Positions 1 through 12,158 of a stretch of DNA of 64,000 nt are shown here, piece by piece (position 1 is the stretch's first letter; the number at the start of each line of letters is the position of its first letter). Below the pieces are notes generated by a model. That model did no database searches. It was not told the origin of the DNA and saw nothing but the letters and a program-made list of their open reading frames with translations. The stretch is from Fallopia convolvulus (taxonomy: Eukaryota > Streptophyta > Magnoliopsida > Caryophyllales > Polygonaceae), in assembly GCA_964016875.1 (NCBI GenBank), contig OZ024718.1, positions 9,305,001 to 9,369,000 of the forward strand, in the 5' to 3' direction. The translations under genes were made by a program, and so were the position numbers.

Positions 1-1080
1 TAATATCCGGCATATCTTTTCCTAAAGGATAGAAAATAATATGACAATATCTTGCCTAACATAAAAGATAAGATCATATAAAATATAATCTAAATATAAT
101 CTAATTATAATAAATTGTAGCGTATCATTCAACTTGACAACAACTTTATGATTCAAGTATCGATAGAAACAATTGTCCAGAGCAACCAAACATCTAGAGA
201 AATTGTGATTGACTTCTCTTCTTTAACCAATTAGTCCAACCAGTCCTAAGTTGATTAAAGTTCTACTCTTGATCAAATTAATTCCAGTCGGTAATTAACA
301 AGATTCAGTTGTAACTAGAAATTCAATTAGGTGATCAATCTAACAAAACACTACATTAGATTTATTCAATTAAGTATAGAGAAGTCAAACTAGTCAAGGT
401 TAAGGTTATTGAGAATCAATCAAACCTCACAACTCATTCAAATCACAACTTCAATTAACTAGTCAAATAAGAGGAAAATTAGCTAGACATAATCAAATTA
501 AGAAAACTTACAATAAGGTTCAAAGGTCTCATCTTGAGAAACTCTCTAAAATAAACCCCTAGCCTCCAAAATTGTAATTAGAATTATGAAAAAAGTCAAA
601 TTAAAGGCTTAAATACCCCAAGACATCTAAAGCCAAAATATCCCCAAAGTTATACAAATACTATCCGAAAATACATAAGATAAGCCCATTCTCGAAGCCC
701 AAATGTCGGCTCAATTCTCCCGCGGCAAAACAGATGGCGCGATCTGGTACTACAATGACACGACCGCATCTCCTCGATCTTCACCAACACGCTTCTTCAC
801 TTCTGAGCCAACATCGTCTTCACTTGGTTCCTCTCCGATCTTGACTCTTTCAATCTTCACTTGCACCACTCTAAGTTTCATCTTAATCATCAAACTCCAC
901 CATAATCATCTAAGATACGTCCCGTCCACGCTTGTTTACCTAAAGATCTGCAAACAAACAAGCGCAAAACCCGAATTTCCTAGAAAAACTAAAAACCTAA
1001 GAACTAGACTAAATTAAGCTAAAACCATGAAATATAAACATAAACATACATTCTAAACACTACCTAAATGCAAGCTATCA
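1..1080 (-). repeat. LTR fragment of a TGATA-type LTR retrotransposon, cut by window start
   Basis: Read on the minus strand, a polypurine-like tract (AAGCTTGGGG, complement of about 1084-1095) is followed at 1080 by a TGATAGC start, as at the inner edge of a 3' LTR. A TATTTAAG promoter-like box lies at 608-615 (minus). The text resembles Athila/Tat LTRs and is similar in style to the solo LTRs at 41760-43131 and 53041-54201. The other LTR end is outside the window, so length and TSD are unknown. The 104-codon open frame at 703-1017 looks incidental. 1081-1325 is probably internal sequence of the same element. Confidence 0.5.
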
Positions 1081-1331
1081 AATTTCCCCAAGCTTAAACC
1101 TTGTTTGAATACAAATCCAAATCACATCACAACATTGCACTCCATGCATTCATCTCATAATTCATAGAACAAGTCAATATATAATCACAACTCGACCAAG
1201 ACGTAGTAGCATGCATTTTATTTAAGCATAGAGAAAAGATCATTCATCCATTCTAGGGATATTGTTGTTTAAAAATTGTCTATTATGCGTAATTTGTGAA
1301 AATAGAGGACACCAAAAAATAATTTCCTACA

Positions 1332-1340
1332 AAACCCTAA
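1332..1340 (+). promoter_or_regulatory. telo-box in the CCT7 promoter
   Basis: AAACCCTAA lies about 210 bp upstream of the CCT7 start codon and is followed by a CT-rich leader (about 1366-1546). Telo-boxes near pyrimidine-rich leaders are common in plant translation and growth genes. No clear TATA box is seen. The regulatory role is inferred. Confidence 0.45.
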
Positions 1341-1547
1341 TTCTTAAAAAAAAAGAAATTTTTTTCCCCCGTCTCGGTCTCTCTCCACCTCCTGAGAAAA
1401 GGTGAAAACCCCTCTGCAGACTCACTCTTCGTCTCTTCCCCTCCCTCTCTCGTAACCCCCACTCCTCCCACTCGCAACCACCGAAGAAAACCTAAAACCC
1501 CCAGGCTCTCTCTACTTCTTCCCGAGCCCCTTCTTCGACGTCCACCA

Positions 1548-4500
1548 ATGTCGGCGATGATGCAGCCTCAGATCATACTCCTCAAGGAGGGAACGGACAC
1601 TTCGCAGGGGAAGGCCCAGCTAGTGAGCAACATCAACGCTTGCTGCGCCGTCGCCGATGTCGTCCGGACGACTCTCGGCCCCAGAGGGATGGACAAGCTC
1701 ATCCACGACAGCAGGGGAACCACCATATCCAATGACGGCGCCACCATCATGAAGCTTCTCGACATTGTTCACCCCGCCGCCAAGATCCTTGTCGACATCG
1801 CCAAGTCTCAGGACTCTGAGGTCATTTCTACCGTTCGCTTGTTATTTTGCCTGTTATTGAGATTCTGATTGGCGGATCTCATTGTTACGAGTATAATAAC
1901 TAGTGAAAGTTGGGAATTGATTATGAAATGAAGTTGTCCTGTTTGAATTTCTACGTTTTAGTTGTGTGGTTACTGACTACTGAGTCTTCATATCATTTTG
2001 TTTTCCTTTTTGAGTAAAATTTATAAATCTGGTGGCGATTGAATTAGATTAGTAGGTTATAAAAAGCTAATTCAGTCTGCCGTGTTACAGAGGTGCTTTG
2101 ATCTGATTTCATTTGGAGTGGGTGAATTGGAAATTGTTACATACTGCAATCAATACTCATGTGATATTTTATGCCCGGCTGAGGGGGTGAAAGTGTTTAA
2201 GATTTAGAGCATTTTGTGTGTCCTACATTGTTTATTCAGAGAGCCAGGATCCATATATGAGTCTAATAGTGCTGCTTTTTGTTTCATGGAAAGTTGAAGG
2301 ATAGCATATGGGAAACAAGATTTTATCAACAATGCTAAATCTACTGTTACGGTCTTCAGTCTTCACTTTATCGTATGGGCATTTATTAATTTAAGTACCT
2401 ATATCTCCACAGGTTGGTGATGGGACTACTACTGTCGTTCTTCTTGCTGGTGAATTCTTGAAAGAGGCAAAGCCTTTCATTGAGGATGGTGTGCATCCGC
2501 AAAATTTGATCCGTAGTTATAGAGCTGCATCCCAGTTGGTATTTTCTCCCTGCCATCTTTATTTCATTTTTCTTTTGGCTTACATTTGGACATTTTTGTA
2601 TGTTATCTGAAATTCTAAAATATGCTGTTAAATGGATGAAAACTGAAGTAGTTTAGATGAAACATAAAAACTAAAATGAAATTTCTTGACTTGAAAGTGT
2701 TCTTGAAAGTAAAATAATATTTTTCATGAATCTAATGCTGTTTCTGCTGCATAATTTGCTTAAAATGAAGGCCATTGAGAAGATCAAAGAGTTGGCTTTT
2801 AGCATTGAAGGGAAAAGTCTGGAAGAAAAGAAAGAGCTTCTAGCCAAATGTGCTGCAACTACACTCAGTTCAAAGCTGATCGGTGGAGAGAAGGATTTCT
2901 TTGCAACAATGGTTGTTGATGCTGTACTAGCGATTGGAAATGATGATAGATTGAATTTAATTGGGATAAAAAAGGTGCTTTTTTCAACTTCTTAATTTTA
3001 AATGAATGATGTGAATTACTTTATCATCAAGTCTGTTGAATATCATTTAGAGGAAATAATTCTTAAAATAATGGCTTTTATACCTATTTACTGGTTCCTT
3101 TGCTTTTTTTTTTTCAACCTGGAAGCTGTAAGTAATCTGCTAGCTCTTCCATATGAAGACTAATCTATCTATTGGCTGTTTTGTAGGTTCCTGGAGGAAC
3201 TATGCGGGACTCTTTTTTAGTTAATGGAGTTGCTTTTAAGAAAACATTTTCTTATGCTGGATTTGAGCAACAGCCAAAGAAATTTCTGACTCCAAAGATA
3301 CTTCTGTTGAACATTGAATTGGAATTGAAATCTGAGAAGGAAAATGCAGAAATAAGGTAGGTTTTTATACTTTGGATTTAGATCCAGGACTGTCAATTTA
3401 TATCCATGATTGCTTGCTAGTTTAAATTATTTTTATGCAGACTTTCAGATCCTTCACAATATCAATCAATTGTTGACGCGGAGTGGAATATCATCTATGA
3501 CAAATTGGATAAATGTGTGCAAAGTGGTGCTAAGATTGTTCTTTCACGGTTAGCCATTGGCGATTTGGCAACACAGGTGATTCACGAACTGATTATCGGT
3601 GTCTTTTCATATTATATTACTTATGGATTAGGTTTGTATGATTATTTTGCTAAATATCCATGTTTTTTTTCTCTGAAAAATATGTCCATAATGGTTTACA
3701 GAGTAATATAATCTTTTGGGATTGGGGTTTGCTCTCAATTAATTTGTTGAACCATAAATTTCTATTTAACTCCACAAATGTATTAGATTTAGTTTAAACC
3801 TCCTTCTTGCATAATTTTAGTTGTGAATCATTAAAGTGGAAGATTTTATGTGCAGTATTTTGCCGACCGAGATATATTCTGTGCTGGTCGTGTTACTGAA
3901 GAGGACCTTTACCGGGTTGCAGCTGCAACTGGTGGTACAGTTCAAACAACTGTCAACAACATCATTGAAGAGGTTTCAGATGATTTTTAGTTTGGTGGTG
4001 TTATCTGTTATAAGTTGTTGCATTACCTGATGATTGAATTTTGTTATATTTATCTGTCAAAAGGTCCTTGGTTCATGTGAGGTGTTTGAGGAGAAGCAAG
4101 TTGGAAACGAAAGGTTTAATTTATTTAGTGGATGCCCATGTGGCCACACTGCCACTATCGTTCTCCGCGGTGGAGCAGATCAGGTGTGTCATTATGGTTT
4201 TTCATTGTGAGACTATGTACTCAACTTTACCTGGACTAATACCCTTTTTTTCTTCTCATTCAGTTCATTGATGAAGCTGAGCGCAGTCTACATGATGCAA
4301 TTATGATAGTTAGAAGGGCCGTTAAGAACTCAACCGTGGTTCCTGGTGGAGGCGCCATAGATGTATGATATATTGCTTTGTCAGTACTCAGTTGTCCTCT
4401 ATAATTTGTATTTCACCATAAGTTTCCTAATTTTATGCTATTGTTGCCAGATGGAGATTAGCCGACATTTGAGGCAGCATGCTCGTACTATTGCTGGAAA

Positions 4501-5952
4501 GTCTCAGCTTTTCATAAACTCCTACGCAAAGGCTCTAGAGGTTGGTCTTTCTTCATTTTTTTAACATGTACCATATCCTGCTTAAACTCTTTTGTTCTGT
4601 TTCTAAGAATATATTCGTAGTCATTTAATTTTTTCCACGAGTAAGCAGGGGTGCTTAGAAATATGATATCCGCTATTATGTTTGTGTGTGACTCTCTCTA
4701 CTAGGAATTTGATGTTCATAATCAAAATTGTTTAGAGTTAAATTGTGGAAATATCAACTCCTATTTTCTGTTTTAGTGGCTATGATTCTGTTTTTTTGAC
4801 CAATGGCGACTCGTGTGTTTTTACTCATTTCAGGTCATCCCGCGACAGCTTTGTGACAATGCAGGATTTGATGCTACTGACGTACTGAACAAGTTGAGGC
4901 AGAAGCACGCTCTTCCATCTGGTTAGAATGTTCTTGATTAAACAGATCATTGCATATTACTTCTTTAGATAATAAACTCTGAAGAAACCAGTAATATATT
5001 TTGTTACCATTGAATCTCTTTTATAGCTATTAATCTTTACCTATTTTGCAATAGGCGAGGGAGCTAATTATGGTGTTGATATAAACACGGGAGGAATTGC
5101 TGATTCTTTTGCTAATTTTGTTTGGGAGCCTGCAGTTGTTAAGGTACACTTGTCACTTTAACTTTGCCATTAAACTTTTGGATTGACATGAGACCCATAA
5201 CCCATTTGTCATTGCTAATTTTCACCATTTTTTTAATGTTTCAGCTAAATGCACTAAATGCTGCTACTGAAGCTTCCTGCTTGGTATTAAGTGTGGATGA
5301 AACAGTGAAAAATCCCAAAGTAAGTCACAGCTTTTTGGTTTTCAATATTCACATGAGCTTGTGTTCATTTTTATGGATTTCTTCTACTGGGTCAATGTTT
5401 TGACTGTTCTCACTTCTCAGCATAAAGAGTTGCTACAAGTCTGTAACCAGTTATGTTGAGAATGGGTTAAGCAAATGACACTATATCCAATATCTACAGC
5501 TCAACTCATAATAGGATCAAAGAGATTCACAACTGTGTTGAAAAAATTCCACATTTTTTTTCTCTTTTGAAAACAAGATATTCAAAACTGAGTATCTGTC
5601 TGTTCATTGAACCTCTCATACTATGTTACCCTAAAACTGTGTAGCTCTGTTTGTTTCAAGACTTTGGTTCCCATGCTATGCTATTAAAAAAACCAAAGAC
5701 AGAAAGATTGAATAGAGTTATATACACGAAGTCTATAGTAAATACTAAATATAGATTGGGAAGTTGACGGAATGAATAGTTGAAATAAGCAATCCAATTG
5801 TGGCTGAAGAACATACTTATGCAATAAAAGCACATTTAAATGGTGATTCATGCTGTGTAATGCAGTCTGAGAGTGCACAAGGTGAAGCAGCTGCTGGTGC
5901 AATGGGCGGCAGAGGTCGTGGTCGTGGTGGCCGCGGAATGCGAAGACGTTAG
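1548..5952 (+). CDS. CCT7: T-complex protein 1 subunit eta (CCT7), TRiC chaperonin subunit
   Basis: One of eight subunits of the cytosolic group II chaperonin that folds actin, tubulin and other clients with ATP. Thirteen exons with GT-AG borders: 1548-1820, 2413-2538, 2771-2974, 3187-3356, 3441-3576, 3856-3972, 4064-4183, 4264-4362, 4451-4540, 4834-4921, 5055-5143, 5245-5319, 5866-5952. They sum to 1674 bases (557 aa plus stop), the usual plant CCT7 length. Visible motifs are LGPRGMDK (residues 43-50), NDGATIMK (62-69), GDGTTTVV (93-100) of the nucleotide site, and VVPGGGA near residue 410. The C-terminus is a Gly/Arg-rich tail ending MRRR. The first ATG fits the family start; a second ATG follows three codons later. 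All splice phases join in frame and no damage is seen. Expected to be constitutively expressed. Confidence 0.97.
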
Positions 5953-7368
5953 GAGAGGTCTCATTCTTCCAGAATTGAGGGTTTCTCCTGGTATCATTCT
6001 TGTAAGCCTTCTGTTTGCTCTTGAGATCATTTTGTGCACTATTTACCCTTTGTTGAGAATCTGGTGTTGTGCACTATTTAGTTGTGGATTTTTTTTTGGA
6101 AATCGCGGGACAAGAGCAACTCCCTGAAGCTCGGTTTTGTGTTATTACAATGTTGTTTGGTAAATACCTCGAGGCTTGAGCTTTATCAGCAATATTTTTG
6201 AGGATCAATTATTCTGTTGTAGTCTAGTGTGATCTTTGTGTAGGGAAGCTCAGGTTAATTGTCTCCTTTGAGTCATATCTTGCTTGGATTGCATTTGTTA
6301 TTCCGGACAATTGTCTTTGAAAATTTGAAATTTCCATTCACATTGAATTCAAGGACAATTCTACCCATTTGGATTGCATTTATTAATTCACCTTTAGATG
6401 GATACAAATCGAATGCAAGGACAATTCTACCCATTTTGGCCAATCCAACTGCAAACACGTTGCTTTTATTTATTTATACATGTATCATTTTCACGGTCTT
6501 CTTCGTCCAAATTCCAAGTTTTATACAACCAAGTCACGATATCATGATTTCACGATGATGTATTCTCCTCTGAATTATACAAGATTCGGCATATTATATA
6601 TATGAAGCCAAGACATGTGTGCACAACTTTCATAAAAATTGTTAAGACGTACACAATTATACAATTGAAAGTTTCAGTTTATTCGACATATTCTTGGACA
6701 ATTCCCTCGATTAAACTTTCAGAGTTCCAATCCTAATCGATATAGACGGGGTAAGACAAATTGGATGCAACTTGAGTAGTTTTCAATTCAGATAAGTAGA
6801 GGGTAAATAATAAACTAGCTAGTGTGCGGGGATATTTGACTCGGATGATGTTGAAACTTTCTTATATATGAGATTGACACATTATATGTTTGAGGATGGG
6901 CAAATATTTTAGCCGGGTGATGTTTTCACCGATTTAGGTTCTTAAGCCTTTTTATGGGTACTAATGTCAGTTCAGTTATTTGTTCACATGAATCACCACA
7001 ATCAGTATTATGAACATGATATTAAGGATCTGAGTTGCACTTACATAATCCATCGGGGTGGGGATAAAAAAACATAAAACTTCGTATTATAATAACAGAA
7101 ATCACATGATCAAGACCAACAACAGGTTAGTCCATGAGAAAAATAAAAAAAAATACAATGTTAAATAAAGAAACCAACCCTTGAAATTTTCAACTTCGTT
7201 GCAATTGAAAGCTTCTATTTTTTTTTGGGTCGAAATTGAAAGCTTCTATTTAATGACATGGACTCTAAACCCACGAACACATAAGGTAGAAAAGTTGCAG
7301 GGGCGACCTCTGAACACCAGAAAAGAACACATTTAAGAAGAAACACCCAAGTCGAGATTTTGAGGGAG
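5953..7368. other. CCT7 3' UTR and spacer to the first phytocyanin gene
   Basis: No gene is seen. The first part should be the CCT7 3' UTR. A degenerate direct repeat lies at about 6281-6445, where the phrase AAGGACAATTCTACCC occurs twice about 66 bp apart, each copy near TTGGATTGCATTT-like text. The rest is AT-rich. Confidence 0.6.
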
Positions 7369-8009
7369 ATGGGCGGTAACAGGGTTGCTATCACGGTGGC
7401 TCCGGTCATTTTCATGGTGGTGCTTGTGGCCGCGATGCAGTGGGCGGACGCTACAACTTACAAAGTGGGAGACAGTACTGGATGGATTAATCCAGGAGAT
7501 GCTTCTTTCTATTCCAAATGGGCATCTAGCTATACCTTTAATCTCAATGACGTTCTCGGTACACTATATAGATAGATAGCTTGTATATGTCTATTTGTAC
7601 AAAATCACCTGTAATTTTTGAACTTTTATTGAAGTATCCTTAGTTGATACAAATGGTGTCTTCTAATGCGCACAAGGATTGCTTGTTTTCAGAATTCGAC
7701 TACTCGACCGGAGCTCACACGGTGGCTCAGGTTAGCAAGGATGCGTATGACAGTTGTGACACCTCTTCCAATCCCATCTTCCTTTGGGGAACTGGGCCAG
7801 CAAGTGTAACGCTCAACTCTACCGGCTCAATCTACTTCATCTGCGACGTTGGAGGCCACTGTGACGGTGGACAAAAGCTGGCCATCAATGTATCAACCTC
7901 CTCCGGCACTGCCACGCCACCACCGAGTTCAGCCACGTCTTTAACGGCAGCTGCTACCACTTCTGCCATCTTTGGGTTGGTCTATGTTGTTGGTTTGATC
8001 ATGAATTAG
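7369..8009 (+). CDS. phytocyanin, stellacyanin-type (all copper ligands present)
   Basis: Secreted blue-copper-like protein, predicted to act at the plasma membrane or cell wall; the substrate is unknown. Exon 1 is 7369-7558 and exon 2 is 7693-8009, joined in phase 1 at the position used by all four phytocyanins here. The product is 168 aa. Residues 1-28 are a signal peptide. The domain starts at TYKVGDSTGW and ends near residue 130. Predicted type-1 copper ligands are His72 (GAHTV), Cys114 (YFIC), His119 (GGHC) and Gln124 (GGQK); Cys85 and Cys120 form the family disulfide. Gln as axial ligand points to stellacyanin/mavicyanin rather than Met-type plantacyanin. A short Ser/Thr/Pro stretch and a hydrophobic tail ending GLIMN suggest a GPI anchor. 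The start is the first ATG after the leader. The tail is much shorter than in its paralogues. Confidence 0.92.
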
Positions 8010-8262
8010 TGCTCTCGTATCAGCAGAGATGTACTGTTTTTACATCTATTATTAACTTGTGAGTTATGTATGATTTGTGTCCCGGATTGTTGCAAATTCT
8101 AGTGTCTTTTCCTGGTGTGTACTTGATTTGTGTTTGTTTTAAAATAAGTCAAAACGTCCAATATATATTTTTCATCAAACCACTTGTAATTTACAGGTTG
8201 AAAAAAGTGAATATTTCAATGAAGTTTTGGTCAATTGAATGACAAAAGACATATAACACCAA

Positions 8263-9440
8263 GTGCTTGTTTGGTTATATTGGAAAATCCATGATTTATA
8301 AAATCCCATGAAATACCTTCTAATATATGTGTGTGGTTGAAAAAAAATTTGACTAAAAATCATATAAAGTTAAATTCCTAATATTTTCAATTCCTCCATT
8401 TTGGAGGAATTACAAATACGGTGGGTAAGATCTACTTCCACCCTTTTATTTTAAACATTTTTTTTTCTTTAAAATTTTATTAATTACAAAATTTCTAATT
8501 TATCCATAAATAAACCAATAGCATTTTATGGACAATGACTACAATAGTAACTTTATATAAATTCTCATGATTTCTCAAATCAAACCAAACATTACAGTAA
8601 AACCTCCCTAAATTAATAAACTCTCTACAATAATATTTTTCTCTAGTCCCGACTTGGGCCAATAAAAAATTTAACAAATTTCGATAAGATAATAAGATAA
8701 TATATTTTCAAAAAACCACTATATAAATATAATGACCCATTAATATTATAAATTAATAATTATATAAACTTACGTATACATAACTAAGACAACTTAGTGA
8801 AATATGTTTCTAGCGTTAATTTTTTTTCTTAAAATTCAAGTTTACTTGGAGCTCATCTCTAACTTTTCTTATTGCATCCAACATTTCTAGTGTTGTGTTC
8901 TCGAACTATACAAAAAATTGTGAAGAGTTATAGACACACTTAGTGCTTTCTTTCGAATAACTAGTTTTAAAGGTATTGTATGGTATTCAACTTCATCATC
9001 AATATTATTTTTAAGGATAGTAGCCACAACGTCTTCAAATGTTATGGAGCTCTAAACATATATCATTTTTATCGGTTAATCAAATAGGCTATTGGCATCC
9101 ATTTTACTAATACTTAGAGGCCATGTAAGTACAAAAATCTCTTTAAATTTTATTTTTGGTTATTTCTAGATAATAAATTTTATATCAATTACAAAAATCA
9201 CTTTAAATTAATAAATATTAATTTATAGATTAATTAATATCTCTATTAACTAATAAACTATCATGATCCCAACCCTACTAATTTATAGAGGTTTTACTGT
9301 ATGTAGAAATCTAATCCCTACAAATTTAATTTTAACCAAACACGTTTTCACAAATCACATGAAATAAAATTTCCACAAATTAACTTCTTTTGATTTAACT
9401 TCCTAGGAATTACAAATTTCATGTTTAACTAAACCAGCAC
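8263..9440. mobile_element. possible outer MITE carrying a nested mariner-like element
   Basis: GTGCTTGTTTGGTTA at 8263 faces its imperfect inverted copy ending at 9440 (TAACTAAACCAGCAC). The sequence between is AT-rich, non-coding and split by the element at 8595-9299. No convincing target-site duplication is visible, so the family is open. Confidence 0.35.
8595..9299. mobile_element. mariner-like non-autonomous element, TA target duplication
   Basis: The ends are CAGTAAAACCTC at 8595 and GAGGTTTTACTG ending at 9299. The inverted repeats extend to about 24 bp with a few mismatches (into TAAATTA) and are bordered by TA on both sides. The 705-bp interior is AT-rich with no long reading frame. 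TA duplication is the mark of the Tc1/mariner superfamily. Confidence 0.65.
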
Positions 9441-9916
9441 CAAAGCAACTTAAAATTCATAAAAATTAGGATGTCATTTTTTTAATGTGAAATTTTGCTT
9501 AAAACTGCAACAAAATTCAAGCTTTTGGATGTTGATTTGATAGGTTATAGAGATTGATTGAGTTGGATATTAATATTATTATTTATATATGTATCACTTT
9601 CACTGTTGTCTTCAATTTCTTCTACTTGTGCCAAATTGTCATCTAGACATCCCTTTTTTGATTTGGACCTATTGAACACTTAAACTTATGATTTTGGACC
9701 TATTAAACCCTTTTTGTCTGACGTAGCGTTGGGCGTGAAGCTAACGCTCTCTTAGGCGATTGATTGTTTTGCAACATTCAAATGAAAAGATGACATGGAA
9801 ATTTAAAAAAATAGCCATTAATCCTCATTAAACCTCCATTCTGGAACTATTGAACCCCACCGTCTTTTCTTGTTCGATCTCTTTCCCTCTTTTCAACTGT
9901 TCTCCATTCTTCTCCC

Positions 9917-10532
9917 TAGTGACGGACGCAGAAATTAATTAGAGCGGAGGTACAAGTAAATAAGGTTGTTGCCGTGAAGGTGTCAAGCGTGAAATCCATC
10001 GTAGTAGCGCACACTTCCATTCGATCGTAAGCTCGTTTTAGGTTCTATCATTTCCGATATTGAACACACCCGAAGTTAACATTTTTATCAAAATGACGTT
10101 GTTTTGGGATTCCACAACAACTTTGTAGCCTTGATTAAAAAATTGATGTATTCGCTCTAACTCGTCGAACCCTGATATAAAAATAATATTAAAAGTCTTA
10201 CAAAGAAGCTAGTGCTACAAATTAAAAGAATTTTAATCTTTGGAAAAAAGAAATACAAAATTAACTAGTTTAAAATTTGAAAATAAAATTTAAAAGCCCA
10301 TCTAAAATGGTGGACTAGAAAAATGTAAAATTAAGACACAACCCAGTATAATTAACCTTTGAATAAACTTTCCTCTAATAAGAATGTGGCGTATCTTGTA
10401 CATAGTCAATAATATATTAATATGTAACAAAATATTACTTAATTCCAATCCCGAAAAAATTTAAGAACCCTGATAACTTAATTGTAACTTGGACGGAAGT
10501 GGGGGCCGGCGGGGCACTTGGGTCCGTCACTG
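9917..10532. mobile_element. hAT-like non-autonomous element with 8-bp target duplication
   Basis: The ends are TAGTGACGGAC at 9917 and GTCCGTCACTG ending at 10532. They are flanked by a perfect 8-bp repeat, CTTCTCCC, at 9909-9916 and 10533-10540, the duplication size of hAT elements. The 616-bp interior is non-coding. Confidence 0.75.
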
Positions 10533-10647
10533 CTTCTCCCCGTTAATCCTCCATTCTTTATCTCGAGTTGGCCTATTTTGGTGCTAGCCAAGACAAGGAA
10601 TGATGTCTTCATCCATTTCTAGTGGGTATTGGTAGACAAGGGGACGA

Positions 10648-10755
10648 TCGGAGTTCGTATTCCCGGCGTGCATGTGCGGGGATGTAGCAGCGGAGAGGCA
10701 TTCAGGAACGAAGATGAATCTTGGAAGGCGTTTTTTTGGTTGTCCTAACTATGGA
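10648..10755 (+). pseudogene. GRF-type zinc-finger exon fragment
   Basis: The frame reads an acidic/aromatic run, then CMCG, then NLGRRFFGCPNYG, matching the C-x-C-G ... NPGRRFFGCP pattern of the GRF zinc finger (PF06839). It ends at a plausible donor (GTAAGT at 10756). No second exon with the later finger residues is found downstream, so this is an orphan exon or transposon-carried fragment. The canonical Asn-Pro-Gly is Asn-Leu-Gly here. It lies 107 bp after the hAT-like element. Confidence 0.55.
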
Positions 10756-10759
10756 GTAA

Positions 10760-12158
10760 GTCAATTGTTTGAATTTAGCAAGAACCCTCATCTCTCTTTT
10801 CTCTCTTCCTCTTTCTTTTTCTTCTCTGGTCGGGATCAAATGAATGTGATCTACGTTGGAATCGCTAGAGAGATGCTCTAGAATCTCCAAACCATAACTT
10901 TCCCACACCGGTGTAAAAATGAGCAAGACAAGGGTTAGGGTTTCTCATCTTCACTTTTATATTAACTCCAACTCTCAAACAACGTCATTCGCTTTCATTT
11001 TCCCTTTATTAAACGAAATGCGCGTTTCGAGTAATGGTCTTCAACAACGAATAAGCCCAACAAACTCAATCGCAAGGATCAAGCCCAAGTTGCTCAAGAG
11101 CTAGCCCAATAGCAACATTCATCAAACAATCGAGAGGCATACTTAGCCATATGGTTAAGCGGCTCAAGGATGTTCGAGTCATGGCTCATGTGGGTTGGCT
11201 CATGGCATCATGTGTGTCCGAGCCATGGTTCCTGCTTCTACCTAGCCTATGTGTGCAATACCTTATAATAAAATGTATGTTACACATTACATTCATAGAT
11301 TATCAAACATAACAAATAATTTTTTTTGGTCGAAACATAACAAATAATTTTAAATTTCACTTCATACTAATGTGATTCTTAATTAGGAAACAATTAATTT
11401 TTTTAATTCAAACAAATAGTAAAAGTCCTTGAAAAGTTTCAAAAAAACTAGTTTTACAACTAATTACTAACTAATTTTTATGTGTCAAACAAATAATATT
11501 TTTATGAGTTTGAACAATTAAAAAAATTCAACTAGTTTTTCGTATCCAACAAACATAGCCTAAGATCATTACATTTATAAATTTGCACTTAATAGACTCG
11601 ATAAGGGATTTGACAAAAAAAATAGACTTGATAAGGGGAAAAAATAAAAATGAACAATATTTTGGATGCCAAATTACTCTTCCATCAATTGGTTTTGATT
11701 CGATTATAAATTTGATGGTTGCGTATTAGAGAGTGATCATATATACATTATGATCAATCTAAATTTGTGTGATTTCAAATTATATTATTTTTTGCTTAAA
11801 TGTATTCTTTATTTATCAGCTTTAAAATGTATTAATCACCTCCTAGTGGGGATCACTAACAGAACTACAAGCTCCAAACAAAATCATTTTAGCCATGCCA
11901 ATTCAAACCCAAATATGACCTCCCCACTTTCATATATTACCCCTAAACTAATTCAAAACAACTTAATTAATTACTTCAGTTAATCAATATTTGGCATAAT
12001 CTGTAGCTAAAAATGATAAGATACAATTAAAAATTTCGAACGACCATCCACCACCAAAAAGTGGGACACATGATCGTCCAAAAAATCCATCCAACACATT
12101 GTATTATTTATAACCTTGTGATTAGCAGGGTGTTTTGAGTTAATTAAGCCACAGGAAG
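10760..12158. other. AT-rich spacer upstream of the second phytocyanin
   Basis: No gene is supported. There is a CT-rich stretch near 10795-10825 and a local repeat of the phrase GGCTCATG around 11180-11205. A TATA-like run (ATTTATAA, about 12106-12113) precedes the next gene but leaves only a short leader. Confidence 0.5.

Noticed and set aside
703..1017. 104-codon ORF upstream of CCT7
   Set aside because: Sits in the transcribed part of a minus-strand LTR; composition not coding-like.
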